NCBI GenBank assembly: GCA_964648005.1
Contig: CAZYKR010000036.1
Coordinates: forward strand, 1 to 22,489
From: JAGQTE01 sp964648005
GTDB lineage: Bacteria > Actinomycetota > Acidimicrobiia > Acidimicrobiales > Acidimicrobilacustridaceae
Direction of reading: 5' to 3'
DNA length: 22,489 nt
Made by a program: the position numbers and the translations under genes. Shown piece after piece: positions 5,803 to 12,974 of the stretch (its first letter is position 1; the number at the start of each line of letters is the position of its first letter). A model generated the notes under the pieces. The model worked only from the letters and a program-made list of their open reading frames with translations. It did not search any database and was not told the origin of the DNA.

Positions 5803-7441
5803 CGGCGTACCGGACGGTGCGCCGCTGCTGGCGGCGCGCCGTCCCGGTACGCCCGACGCCGTCGACATCTTCGACACGACGCTGCGCGACGGGGCCCAGT
5901 TCGAGGGCATCTCGCTGACGGTCGACGACAAGCTGCGTGTCGCTGAGCAGCTCGACTGGCTCGGCGTGCGCTGGATCGAGGGGGGCTACCCCCAGGCCAA
6001 CCCCAAGGACGCCGAGTTCTTCACCCGTGCCCGCACCGAGCTGCGGCTCGAGACCGCTGACCTGGTGGCGTTCGGCTCGACCCGCCGACCCGCCGGCAAG
6101 GTGGACGTCGACCCGACGTTGCAGGCGCTGCTCGATGCTCAGACGTCGACGCTGTGCATCGTCGGCAAGTCGTGGGACTTCCATGTCCTCGAGGCGCTGC
6201 GCACCACGCTCGACGAGGGCGAGGCGATGGTCGCCGAGTCGGTGGCGTTCCTGGTGGCGGAGGGCCGGCGGGTCTTCTTCGACTGCGAGCACTTCTTCGA
6301 CGGCTACAAGCGCAACCCGGCCTACGCCCTGCGCATCGCCGAGGCCGCCGCCACCAACGGGGCGGCCTGCGTCGTGCTGTGCGACACCAACGGCGGTTCG
6401 CTCCCGCACGAGGTCGAGCAGATCACCGCCGAGGTGGTCGCGTACCTGGGCGACGACGTGCAGGTCGGCATCCACACGCAGAACGACAGCGGCTGCGCCG
6501 TCGCCAACTCGGTGGCCGCCGTGCTCGGCGGCGCCCGCCAGGTGCAGGGCACGATCAACGGCTACGGCGAGCGCACCGGCAACGCCAACCTGATGACCGT
6601 CGTCCCCGACCTGACGCTCAAGCTCGGCATCGACACCCTGCCCGAGGGGCGGATGGAACGGCTGACCGCGGTGAGCCGTCACGTCGCCGAGCTCGTCAAC
6701 CTGCCGCCGCTGCCGGCCGACCCCTACGTCGGGTCGTCGGCGTTCGCGCACAAGGGCGGGCTGCACACCTCGGCGCTCGGGCGTGCCGGCGGCGCCACGT
6801 ACGAGCACATCGATCCGAGCGTGGTCGGTAACCACAGCCGGGTGCTCGTGTCCGACCTCGGCGGGCGCGCCGGGATGGTGATGAAGGCCGCCGAGCTCGG
6901 GGTCGAGCTCGATGACCGGGCGGCGGCCGCCCTGACCGATGAGCTCAAGGAGCTCGAAGCGCAGGGATGGGTGTTCGAAGCGGCGGATGCCTCGCTGGAG
7001 CTGCGGATGCGGCGGGCCACCGGTTGGCGTCACGACTTCTTCCGCACCGAGGCCTACCGGGTGTCGAGCTACCACCGGGCGTCGCCCGAGGCGCCCGATC
7101 TCGACGCCGACACGTCCACCGAGGCGACGGTGAAGATCTGGGTCGGCGACGAGCGCATCGCCGCCGTGGGGGAGGGCAACGGGCCGATCAACGCCCTCGA
7201 CCACGCCCTGCGCCGTGCCCTCAACGGGCGCTACCCGGCGCTCGAGCGCATCCACCTCGTCGACTTCAAGGTGCGCGTCGTCGACGGCGGTGCCGCCACG
7301 GGCGCCGTGGTGCGGGTCCTGATCGAGTCGACCGACGGCAACGACACCTGGTTCACCACCGGGGTGGACGCCAACGTCATCGAGGCGTCGTGGATGGCGC
7401 TGACCGACTCGATCGTGTGGGGCCTCGAGCACATGTCCTGA
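5792..7441 (+). CDS. cimA: (R)-citramalate synthase
   Basis: 549 residues. It condenses pyruvate with acetyl-CoA to (R)-citramalate, the first step of threonine-independent isoleucine synthesis. The N-terminal HMGL-like TIM barrel contains DIFDTTLRDGAQFEGIS with metal ligand Asp28 and catalytic Arg32. The middle has GTINGYGERTGNANL, and HKGGLHTSA begins the linker. The C-terminal LeuA-type regulatory domain (about 425-549) is where isoleucine feedback usually acts. The sequence favours CimA over LeuA because of the DGAQFEGIS type N-terminus and the length. One oddity is that the usual HxHND metal motif reads H228-T-Q230-N-D, with codon CAG at 6479-6481. ATG 5792 has AAGGA about 11 nt upstream inside ilvE. 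With leuB and ilvE it forms most of the citramalate-to-isoleucine route; leuCD and ilvBCD must lie elsewhere. Confidence 0.93.
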   Translation: MSADGVPDGAPLLAARRPGTPDAVDIFDTTLRDGAQFEGISLTVDDKLRVAEQLDWLGVRWIEGGYPQANPKDAEFFTRARTELRLETADLVAFGSTRRPAGKVDVDPTLQALLDAQTSTLCIVGKSWDFHVLEALRTTLDEGEAMVAESVAFLVAEGRRVFFDCEHFFDGYKRNPAYALRIAEAAATNGAACVVLCDTNGGSLPHEVEQITAEVVAYLGDDVQVGIHTQNDSGCAVANSVAAVLGGARQVQGTINGYGERTGNANLMTVVPDLTLKLGIDTLPEGRMERLTAVSRHVAELVNLPPLPADPYVGSSAFAHKGGLHTSALGRAGGATYEHIDPSVVGNHSRVLVSDLGGRAGMVMKAAELGVELDDRAAAALTDELKELEAQGWVFEAADASLELRMRRATGWRHDFFRTEAYRVSSYHRASPEAPDLDADTSTEATVKIWVGDERIAAVGEGNGPINALDHALRRALNGRYPALERIHLVDFKVRVVDGGAATGAVVRVLIESTDGNDTWFTTGVDANVIEASWMALTDSIVWGLEHMS

Positions 7442-7471
7442 CGCGGTTCCGTCGGTGGCGGCGTCGAGGCG

Positions 7472-7477
7472 TAGGCT
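7472..7477 (+). promoter_or_regulatory. -10-like TAGGCT before the gene at 7487
   Basis: TAGGCT ends 9 nt before ATG 7487, in the 45-nt gap after cimA. There is no Shine-Dalgarno sequence. This points to a separate, leaderless transcript for the next gene. Confidence 0.45.
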
Positions 7478-7486
7478 GGCGGCGCT

Positions 7487-8695
7487 ATGTCTGCGCCGCC
7501 GTACGTGCCCGTCCCCGTCACCGACAAGCCGCGGACCTACGAGTCGCCGCCATGGCGGGCCGAGCCGTGGATCGAGGACCGTCCCGCACACCTCGCGATG
7601 CAGCCGAGCGGCCCACGGCTGGGCAACCAGGGGCCCGATCAGGGCTTCGTGCTGACGTTGCTCGAGCACGTCGAGCACGAGCTGGTGCTGGCGCCCGGCG
7701 AGGACGCCGAGGACGCGCTCACCGGCTGCGCCGCTGTGGCCCTGAAGCGAGCTTCGCTGTTCGGCCGAGCTCCGGTCATCCACGACGTCCGCATCGCCCT
7801 GACCGTGTGGGGCTTCCTGTCGCCAGCGCCCGAGGCGCTCGTCGAGCGGCGCCGCCCGCTGTTCGAGGCGGTGCACCACATCCACAGCTACATGCGGGTG
7901 CGCGCCATCGCCGACCAGGTCCCCGAGTCGGTGCTGCGGCTGGCGCCGGCCCAGGTGTCGCATCTCGCAGCGTCGGACTGGCGCTCGGTGCTGACCGACG
8001 TCACCGACCCGCCGGCAGTCGTCGCCCCGGCGCCAGCTCCACCGGCACCACCACCACCACCACCGGTCGCCGAGCCGGTCGCCGTCTCCGAGCCGGACGC
8101 GATCACCGAGCCGGTCGCTGCGGCGCCTCCGCCGCCGGTCGCGGTGGAGCCCGAGCCAGTCGTGGAGCCCGAGGCGGTGGCCGAGCCCGAGGCGGTCATC
8201 GAGCCCGAGCGAGTCGTGGAGCCTGAGCCAGTCGTCGAGCCCGAGGCGGTGGCCGAGCCAGTAATCGAGCCCGAGCCCGCGCCCGCGCCCGCACCAAAGG
8301 CATCGTTGTTCTCCGCACCAACCGCGCCGGCACCGCCGGTCGAAGACGTCGCCGTGGCGGCGGCGACGACGGCCGAGCTCGACCTCGTGCATCAGGCGCG
8401 CGAGATCCTCGAGGCAACGGCCGAGGCCAGACACGCCGAGGGTGGTCTGCCGAGTCGGGCCGATGCCGCAGCACAAGGTGACCTCCCGCCGCAGGAGCGC
8501 AAGCCGATGCCGCCCCGCCCTGTGCGCACCGAAGACATCACGTCGCTCGTCGCCGAGGCCAAGGGCGCGCTGCGCGCTCGCCAGTTGGAGCAGGCCAAGC
8601 GCGACCAGGAAGCCGTTGCCGCCCAACGCCGCGCCATCGACCAGGGCGACGACGACGGCGACGGCACCTCGCCCGGTGAAGCCGAGACCCCCTGA
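7487..8695 (+). CDS. Unknown protein with a Pro/Glu-rich middle
   Basis: 402 residues, no family recognised. Residues 1-170 look globular, with a Pro-rich start and helices around HVEHELVLAP and LFEAVHHIHSYM. Residues 175-270 are low complexity: a proline run followed by repeating EPEPVVEPEAV units, likely an extended stiff linker. After a short hydrophilic stretch, residues 348-385 form a charged helix (TEDITSLVAEAKGALRARQL) that may be a coiled coil or docking segment. There is no signal peptide or membrane segment, so it should be cytoplasmic. Composition and strand are consistent with real coding over the full length. The gene follows cimA by 45 nt but appears to have its own promoter. 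A scaffold or adaptor role would be pure guesswork. Confidence 0.8.
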   Translation: MSAPPYVPVPVTDKPRTYESPPWRAEPWIEDRPAHLAMQPSGPRLGNQGPDQGFVLTLLEHVEHELVLAPGEDAEDALTGCAAVALKRASLFGRAPVIHDVRIALTVWGFLSPAPEALVERRRPLFEAVHHIHSYMRVRAIADQVPESVLRLAPAQVSHLAASDWRSVLTDVTDPPAVVAPAPAPPAPPPPPPVAEPVAVSEPDAITEPVAAAPPPPVAVEPEPVVEPEAVAEPEAVIEPERVVEPEPVVEPEAVAEPVIEPEPAPAPAPKASLFSAPTAPAPPVEDVAVAAATTAELDLVHQAREILEATAEARHAEGGLPSRADAAAQGDLPPQERKPMPPRPVRTEDITSLVAEAKGALRARQLEQAKRDQEAVAAQRRAIDQGDDDGDGTSPGEAETP

Positions 8696-8707
8696 CCCTG
8701 CCGCCAT

Positions 8708-8763
8708 CTCGTTCTGGTGCGGCAACCGGTAGCCAATCCGACCGGTTCCACTACCAGAACGAG
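8708..8763. repeat. Nested long hairpin between the unknown gene and the hydrolase
   Basis: Outer perfect 11-bp stem: CTCGTTCTGGT (8708-8718) with ACCAGAACGAG (8753-8763). Inner perfect 7-bp stem: AACCGGT (8724-8730) with ACCGGTT (8741-8747), leaving a 10-nt loop. No T-run follows. Its arms resemble those of the hairpin at 9904-9945 on the other side of the hydrolase gene. Confidence 0.75.
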
Positions 8764-8805
8764 GGATCGGTGTTGGACGCGACGGACACGGAACGCCCGG
8801 GTCGG

Positions 8806-8811
8806 TAGGGT
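8806..8811 (+). promoter_or_regulatory. -10-like TAGGGT of the hydrolase gene
   Basis: TAGGGT ends 7 nt before GTG 8819 and no Shine-Dalgarno sequence is present, fitting a leaderless transcript. Confidence 0.45.
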
Positions 8812-8818
8812 TCGGCGC

Positions 8819-9862
8819 GTGTGTGCGCTCCGGGGGGTCCAGGTCGTCGCCACGGCTGCCGCAGCAGCGGTGCTCAGCCTGTCGGCGTGTTCGACGTCGC
8901 CGAGTGCGGAGCAGCCGACCGGCACCACGGCAGGCACGGCCGAGGCTGGTACGGCGCCCGCCGGCACCCGTGGCGCTGACCTCGAGTCGGGCGCCGAGGC
9001 CATCGAGCGTTCTACCGTCACGGTCGACGATCCCACCGTCGGCCCGCTGACCTTCGACGTCCGCAGCGCCGGACCGACCGACGCCGTGGCGGACGGCCGG
9101 GGCGTCATCCTCTTGCACGGCTTCCCCGAGACCTCGGCGAGTTGGGAGCCGATCATGGCCGGGCTGGCCGACGAGGGGTATCGGGTGGTGGCCTTCGACC
9201 AGCGGGGCTACTCGGCTGGTGCTCGCCCCGCCGAGGTCGGCGACTACGCAGTGACGCACCTGGTCGACGACGTGTACGGCGTGGCGGATGCCCTCGGCAT
9301 GGAGCGGTTCCACGTGGTCGGGCACGACTGGGGATCGGTGGTGGCATGGTCGGTCGCGGGACGTGATCCGGAGCGGGTCGAGAGCCTGACGGCGCTCAGC
9401 GTCGGCCACCCCCTCGCCTTCGCCGCCGCACGAGCCGACCCGGCGGGCGACCAGGCACGTCGGTCGCAGTACATGACGTTCTTCCGCCAGCCCGACTCGC
9501 AGGACACGATCCTGGCGAACGACGCTGCCATGTACCGGGGCATCTTCGGCGGTGCCGGCCTCGACGACGCCGAGATCGACGAGTACTTGCGCGTGCTCGG
9601 CACGCCAGAGGCGCTGGGCGCGGCCCTCAACTGGTATCGGGCCATGGACGAGGTCAGCACTGACTCGATGGCGACGATCGAGGTGCCGACCCTCATGATC
9701 TGGAGCACGGGTGACGGGGCGCTGGGACGCGAGCAGGCGGTGGCCAGCGAGGCGTACGTGTCAAGCGAGTTCACCTACGTCGAGATCCCGGACGTGACGC
9801 ACTGGATCCCGGCCCAGGCGCCCGACCAGGTGCTCGAGCACCTGCTCCCGCTCCTGTCCTGA
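8819..9862 (+). CDS. Epoxide-hydrolase-like alpha/beta hydrolase, lipoprotein
   Basis: 347 residues from GTG 8819. A hydrophobic signal ends in a lipobox, LSAC with Cys24, followed by a Thr/Ala/Gly-rich linker to about residue 60, so the enzyme is probably tethered outside the membrane. The alpha/beta hydrolase domain has HGFPETSASW (100-109, oxyanion loop) and GHDWGS with Asp170 as nucleophile. Acid Asp299 lies in WSTGDGALG and His328 in DVTHWIP. An Asp nucleophile in GHDWG, together with the LNWYRA segment (Tyr273), is typical of epoxide hydrolases and relatives such as haloalkane dehalogenases. The substrate cannot be predicted. The start is set by the signal peptide and the hexamer upstream; the open frame further upstream lacks coding character. 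Related hairpins flank the gene on both sides. Confidence 0.85.
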   Translation: MCALRGVQVVATAAAAAVLSLSACSTSPSAEQPTGTTAGTAEAGTAPAGTRGADLESGAEAIERSTVTVDDPTVGPLTFDVRSAGPTDAVADGRGVILLHGFPETSASWEPIMAGLADEGYRVVAFDQRGYSAGARPAEVGDYAVTHLVDDVYGVADALGMERFHVVGHDWGSVVAWSVAGRDPERVESLTALSVGHPLAFAAARADPAGDQARRSQYMTFFRQPDSQDTILANDAAMYRGIFGGAGLDDAEIDEYLRVLGTPEALGAALNWYRAMDEVSTDSMATIEVPTLMIWSTGDGALGREQAVASEAYVSSEFTYVEIPDVTHWIPAQAPDQVLEHLLPLLS

Positions 9863-9945
9863 CTGGTGTCCTGCCCGCGATCTCGTGGTGTCCTGACTGC
9901 GATCTCGTGGTGTCCAACCGCGTAGGCGCGGCTCAGCACCACAAG
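9855..9945. repeat. Short direct repeats and hairpin between convergent genes
   Basis: GCGATCTCGTGGTGTCC occurs at 9877-9893 and 9899-9915 (22-nt period), and TGTCCTGACTG at 9855-9865 and 9889-9899. The second copy starts a hairpin: 9904-9912 pairs with 9937-9945 (one mismatch), then a 5x5 internal loop, then CCGCG/CGCGG (9918-9922/9927-9931). It lies between two convergent stop codons and could act as a bidirectional terminator, though no T-run is present. Confidence 0.65.
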
Positions 9946-9952
9946 AACGGTT

Positions 9953-10831
9953 TCAGGCCGTGACGGTGACGGGGGTGCCGGCGGGGATGGCGTTGGCGAG
10001 CAGCGTCACGAGGTCGTTCTGCATGCGCACGCAGCCGTTGGAGACGGCCGACCCCAGCAGCCCGGGCTGGTTCGTCCCGTGCAGGGCGACGACGGGCAGG
10101 CCGTTGTCGAAGAGCTCCATCGACTCGCTGTAGGCGCTCGTCGAGAGGATCCAGGGCCCATAGGCGCCGCCGGCGTAGGACTGCGGGATCTTCTCGTTGA
10201 TGTAGAAGGTGCCGACCGGCGTCGGCGACCCGGCGGCGCCATGGACGACGGGGCCCTCGCCCAGCAGCTCGCTCCCGCTCCACGCCCGGACCTTGGCGTC
10301 CGACAGCGACACCTCGATGGCGTACTGGTGCTCGCTGAGGGTCACCTGTGATGCCTTGACCCAGCCCATGGACCCGTTGGGACGGACGGGGACGTGCACC
10401 TTGAGCCAGTCGCCCTGGTTCTCCTCGACCACGAAGACCAGCGGGTTGCCGAAGTACGTGGGGTTGTCGAACTGCCAGCCGCTGTCGGTTGCCCGGCTGC
10501 CGGCGGAGTTGAGGTCGGCGCGCGGGATCGGCTGCACCCGGCCAGCGGGCGGCTGGGTGATCTTCGACGACGGGACGCCGGGCTTGGCCTGATAGACGTC
10601 GACCGTGGCCCCCTTGGCGGTGGCGACCTCGACGGTCTGTGCGACATGACCGGACGCCGGCACGGTGCTGGTGGTGCCCGGCGGCTCCGTGCCGGCCGTG
10701 GTCCCCGGCGCCTCCTCGGTCGTCGCGGTCGACTCGACCGTCGGCTCGTCGCTGGAGCACGCGGCGGCGCCGACCAGCACCAGAGCGAGCAGCAGGGCGA
10801 GCAGGGTGCGCAGGCGCTTGGTGACGAACAT
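9953..10831 (-). CDS. L,D-transpeptidase (YkuD domain), lipoprotein
   Basis: 292 residues. Positively charged start, hydrophobic helix, then Cys25 in GAAAC as a likely lipidation site, followed by a Thr/Pro-rich linker to about residue 60. The middle (about 75-165) looks like an SH3-like or accessory region, ending in GSMGWVKASQV. The C-terminal YkuD domain (about 168-290) has SPTPVGTFYI, then His251 in ALHGTN and catalytic Cys267 in SNGCVRM. The usual SHGC reads SNGC here, a variant found in some YkuD proteins. The family makes 3-3 peptidoglycan cross-links or attaches proteins to peptidoglycan outside the membrane. The ATG is preceded at 8 nt by TATCGT on the minus strand, so it is probably leaderless. 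It is divergent from gltX across 85 nt. Confidence 0.9.
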   Translation of the reverse strand: MFVTKRLRTLLALLLALVLVGAAACSSDEPTVESTATTEEAPGTTAGTEPPGTTSTVPASGHVAQTVEVATAKGATVDVYQAKPGVPSSKITQPPAGRVQPIPRADLNSAGSRATDSGWQFDNPTYFGNPLVFVVEENQGDWLKVHVPVRPNGSMGWVKASQVTLSEHQYAIEVSLSDAKVRAWSGSELLGEGPVVHGAAGSPTPVGTFYINEKIPQSYAGGAYGPWILSTSAYSESMELFDNGLPVVALHGTNQPGLLGSAVSNGCVRMQNDLVTLLANAIPAGTPVTVTA

Positions 10832-10839
10832 CGGCGACG

Positions 10840-10845
10840 ACGATA
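10840..10845 (-). promoter_or_regulatory. -10-like TATCGT of the L,D-transpeptidase gene
   Basis: On the minus strand TATCGT ends 8 nt before ATG 10831, with no Shine-Dalgarno sequence. Confidence 0.45.
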
Positions 10846-10902
10846 CCGCCGGCCTCCCCCCGACGGGTAGGCGCCCTGCGCGGCCGCCCGCGGGGCCGTC
10901 GG

Positions 10903-10908
10903 TACGAT
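10903..10908 (+). promoter_or_regulatory. -10-like TACGAT of gltX
   Basis: TACGAT ends 8 nt before GTG 10917, with no Shine-Dalgarno sequence. It supports GTG 10917 as the start on a leaderless transcript. No clear -35 is seen in the 85-nt divergent region. Confidence 0.5.
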
Positions 10909-10916
10909 GGTCGACC

Positions 10917-12344
10917 GTGTCTGCTCCCGCCGTCCGCGCCCGCTTCGCCCCTTCGCCGACGGGCTACCTGCACCTGGGCAGCGCCCGCACGGCGCTGTTC
11001 AACTGGCTCACCGCCCGTCACGCCGGTGGGGAGCTGCTGCTGCGCGTCGAGGACACCGACGCCGAGCGGTCCAAGCCCGAGCTGATCGACCTCATCTTCC
11101 GCACGCTCGGCTGGCTCGGCATCGACTGGGACGGCGAGGTCGTGCACCAGTCCCAGCGTGCCGACCTGTACCGCGACGCCGTCGACCGGCTACTGGCGTC
11201 GGGTCAGGCGTACTGGTGCTCGTGCACGCCCGCCGACGTGCAGGCCCGCGCCGAGGCGCGCGGCGGCAAGCCCGGCTACGACGGCCACTGCCGTGACCGT
11301 GACCTGGGGCCGGGTGAGGGCCACGTCGTGCGCTTCCGGGTGGCGGACGACGGCGACACGGTGATCCACGACGAGATCCGGGGCGAGGTGCGCTTCCCCA
11401 ATGCCGACCTCGACGACTTCGTGCTGCTGCGCTCGACCGGGGTGGCGATGTTCCACGTCGCCAACGCCGTCGACGACCTCGACATGGCGATCACCCACAT
11501 CATCCGCGGCGAGGACCTGCTCAACGCCACGCCGAAGATCCTGCTGATCCGCCAGGCACTCGATCCGGCGGCACCGGAGCCGACGTTCGCCCACCTCCCG
11601 CTCATCGTGAACGAGAAGCGCCAGAAGCTGTCGAAGCGGCGCGACGACGTGGCGCTCGAGGACTACATCGCCCGGGGCATCCTCCCCGAAGCGATGGCGA
11701 ACTACCTGGCGCTGCTCGGCTGGGGCCCGCCCGACGGCGTCGAGATCCGCCCCATGCCCGAGATCATCGAGCGGTTCGAGCTCGCCGACGTGACCAAGGC
11801 CAGCGCCTTCTTCGACGTGGCCAAGCTCGAGCACATCAACGCCACCTACATCCGCGACCTCCCCGTCGAGCAGTTCGTCAACCGATCGACCCACTGGTTG
11901 TTCACCGACACGCCCTGGCCCGCCGAGCGGTTCTCGGCCGAGCGCTTCGAGCTGCTGGCGCCGATGGTGCAGGAGCGGGTGCGCACCCTGAGCGAGGTGC
12001 CTGGCTACGTCGACTTCGTGTTCCAGGCCGACCCGACGCGTGACGACACGTCGTGGGAGAAGGTGATGGTCAAGGATCCGGCACTCGCTCGCCGCATGCT
12101 CGAGGCAGCCATCGCCGGCTACGAGGCGCTCGAGGGCGACGCCTGGCAGCTGCAGGCCATCAACGACACGGTCATCGGCTACGCCGACGCCAACGAGATC
12201 TCCCGCAAGAAGGCCCAGGCGCCCATCCGCGTCGCCGTCACCGGCCGCGCCGTCGGCCCGCCGCTGTGGGAGTCGATCGAGGTGCTGGGCCGCGACGAGA
12301 CGCTGCGGCGCCTGCGGGTGGCGCTCGACGACCTGCCGAGCTGA
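10917..12344 (+). CDS. gltX: Glutamyl-tRNA synthetase
   Basis: 475 residues from GTG 10917, normal GluRS length. It charges tRNA-Glu with glutamate in the cytosol. The class I signatures are PSPTGYLHLGSART (12-25, the HIGH motif with His19) and KLSKRR (237-242, the KMSKS loop). WCSC at 100-103 plus Cys125 (GHC) resembles the zinc-binding insert of bacterial GluRS. The C-terminal half is the alpha-helical anticodon-binding domain of bacterial type. Whether it is discriminating, or also charges tRNA-Gln for later amidation, cannot be decided from sequence alone. tRNA-Gln and tRNA-Glu genes lie about 2.6 kb downstream. The open frame extends upstream to 10665, but that part overlaps the divergent gene and is not GluRS-like. 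Confidence 0.95.
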   Translation: MSAPAVRARFAPSPTGYLHLGSARTALFNWLTARHAGGELLLRVEDTDAERSKPELIDLIFRTLGWLGIDWDGEVVHQSQRADLYRDAVDRLLASGQAYWCSCTPADVQARAEARGGKPGYDGHCRDRDLGPGEGHVVRFRVADDGDTVIHDEIRGEVRFPNADLDDFVLLRSTGVAMFHVANAVDDLDMAITHIIRGEDLLNATPKILLIRQALDPAAPEPTFAHLPLIVNEKRQKLSKRRDDVALEDYIARGILPEAMANYLALLGWGPPDGVEIRPMPEIIERFELADVTKASAFFDVAKLEHINATYIRDLPVEQFVNRSTHWLFTDTPWPAERFSAERFELLAPMVQERVRTLSEVPGYVDFVFQADPTRDDTSWEKVMVKDPALARRMLEAAIAGYEALEGDAWQLQAINDTVIGYADANEISRKKAQAPIRVAVTGRAVGPPLWESIEVLGRDETLRRLRVALDDLPS

Positions 12345-12345
12345 C

Positions 12346-12957
12346 GTGGTCGTGCGCCGGGGCGTCCGCATGGTGTGGCGGGTGGCCCTCGTCGCGCTCG
12401 TCGCCGTGCTGGCCTACCTGATGTGGAACCTGTACGGCGTGTGGCACGCCGGCCGGACCGACGACGCCGCGCCGGCCGACGCCATCGTGGTGCTGGGCGC
12501 GGCGCAATGGGACGGCAAGCCGTCACCGGTGCTCAAGGCGCGGCTCGACCACGCCGCCGACCTCTACGAGCAGGGCGTGGCGCCGGTCATCGTGGTGACG
12601 GGCGGCAACCAGCCGGGTGACCGCGTCACGCAGGGCTTCGCCGCCTACCAGTACCTCAAGGATCTCGGCGTACCCGAGGCGGCGCTGCGGGTCGAGGTCG
12701 ACGGCACCAACACCTACGAGGAGCTCTCGGCTTCGGCCAACATCCTGCGCACCGAGGGCCTCGGCGACGAGGTGGTCCTGGTGAGCGATCCGTACCACAT
12801 GCAGCGGGCGCTGCTGATCGCCGACGAGGTCGGCCTGACGCCGCACGGTTCACCGGCGGACACCGAGACCTCGCTCGAGTCGACGCTGCGAGAGACGGCA
12901 GCGGTGTCGCTCGGACGGGTGCTGTCGTTCCGGCGGATGGCGAACTGGCTGAGCTGA
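12346..12957 (+). CDS. YdcF/DUF218 family membrane-anchored protein
   Basis: 203 residues from GTG 12346, starting 1 nt after the gltX stop, so likely cotranscribed and coupled. GTG 12352 or ATG 12370 are other possible starts. One N-terminal membrane helix (about 10-27) is followed by an extracytoplasmic DUF218 domain. That domain shows ADAIVVLGAAQ, then ARLDHAADLYEQG, VIVVTGG, GTNTYEELSASA and SDPYHMQRALLIA. This is the family of SanA, ElyC and YdcF, linked to envelope integrity and peptidoglycan or lipid-carrier metabolism, with biochemical activity still unclear. No conserved residue of the family appears to be missing. It converges on the membrane glycosyltransferase gene with a 17-nt gap. 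Confidence 0.88.
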   Translation: MVVRRGVRMVWRVALVALVAVLAYLMWNLYGVWHAGRTDDAAPADAIVVLGAAQWDGKPSPVLKARLDHAADLYEQGVAPVIVVTGGNQPGDRVTQGFAAYQYLKDLGVPEAALRVEVDGTNTYEELSASANILRTEGLGDEVVLVSDPYHMQRALLIADEVGLTPHGSPADTETSLESTLRETAAVSLGRVLSFRRMANWLS

Positions 12958-12974
12958 CCGCCGGTCACCCGTCC

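Noticed and set aside
5717..9409. 1230-codon open frame on the minus strand opposite ilvE, cimA and two further genes
   Set aside because: Its composition is that of antisense GC-rich coding DNA, and the plus-strand genes are recognisable over the whole span.
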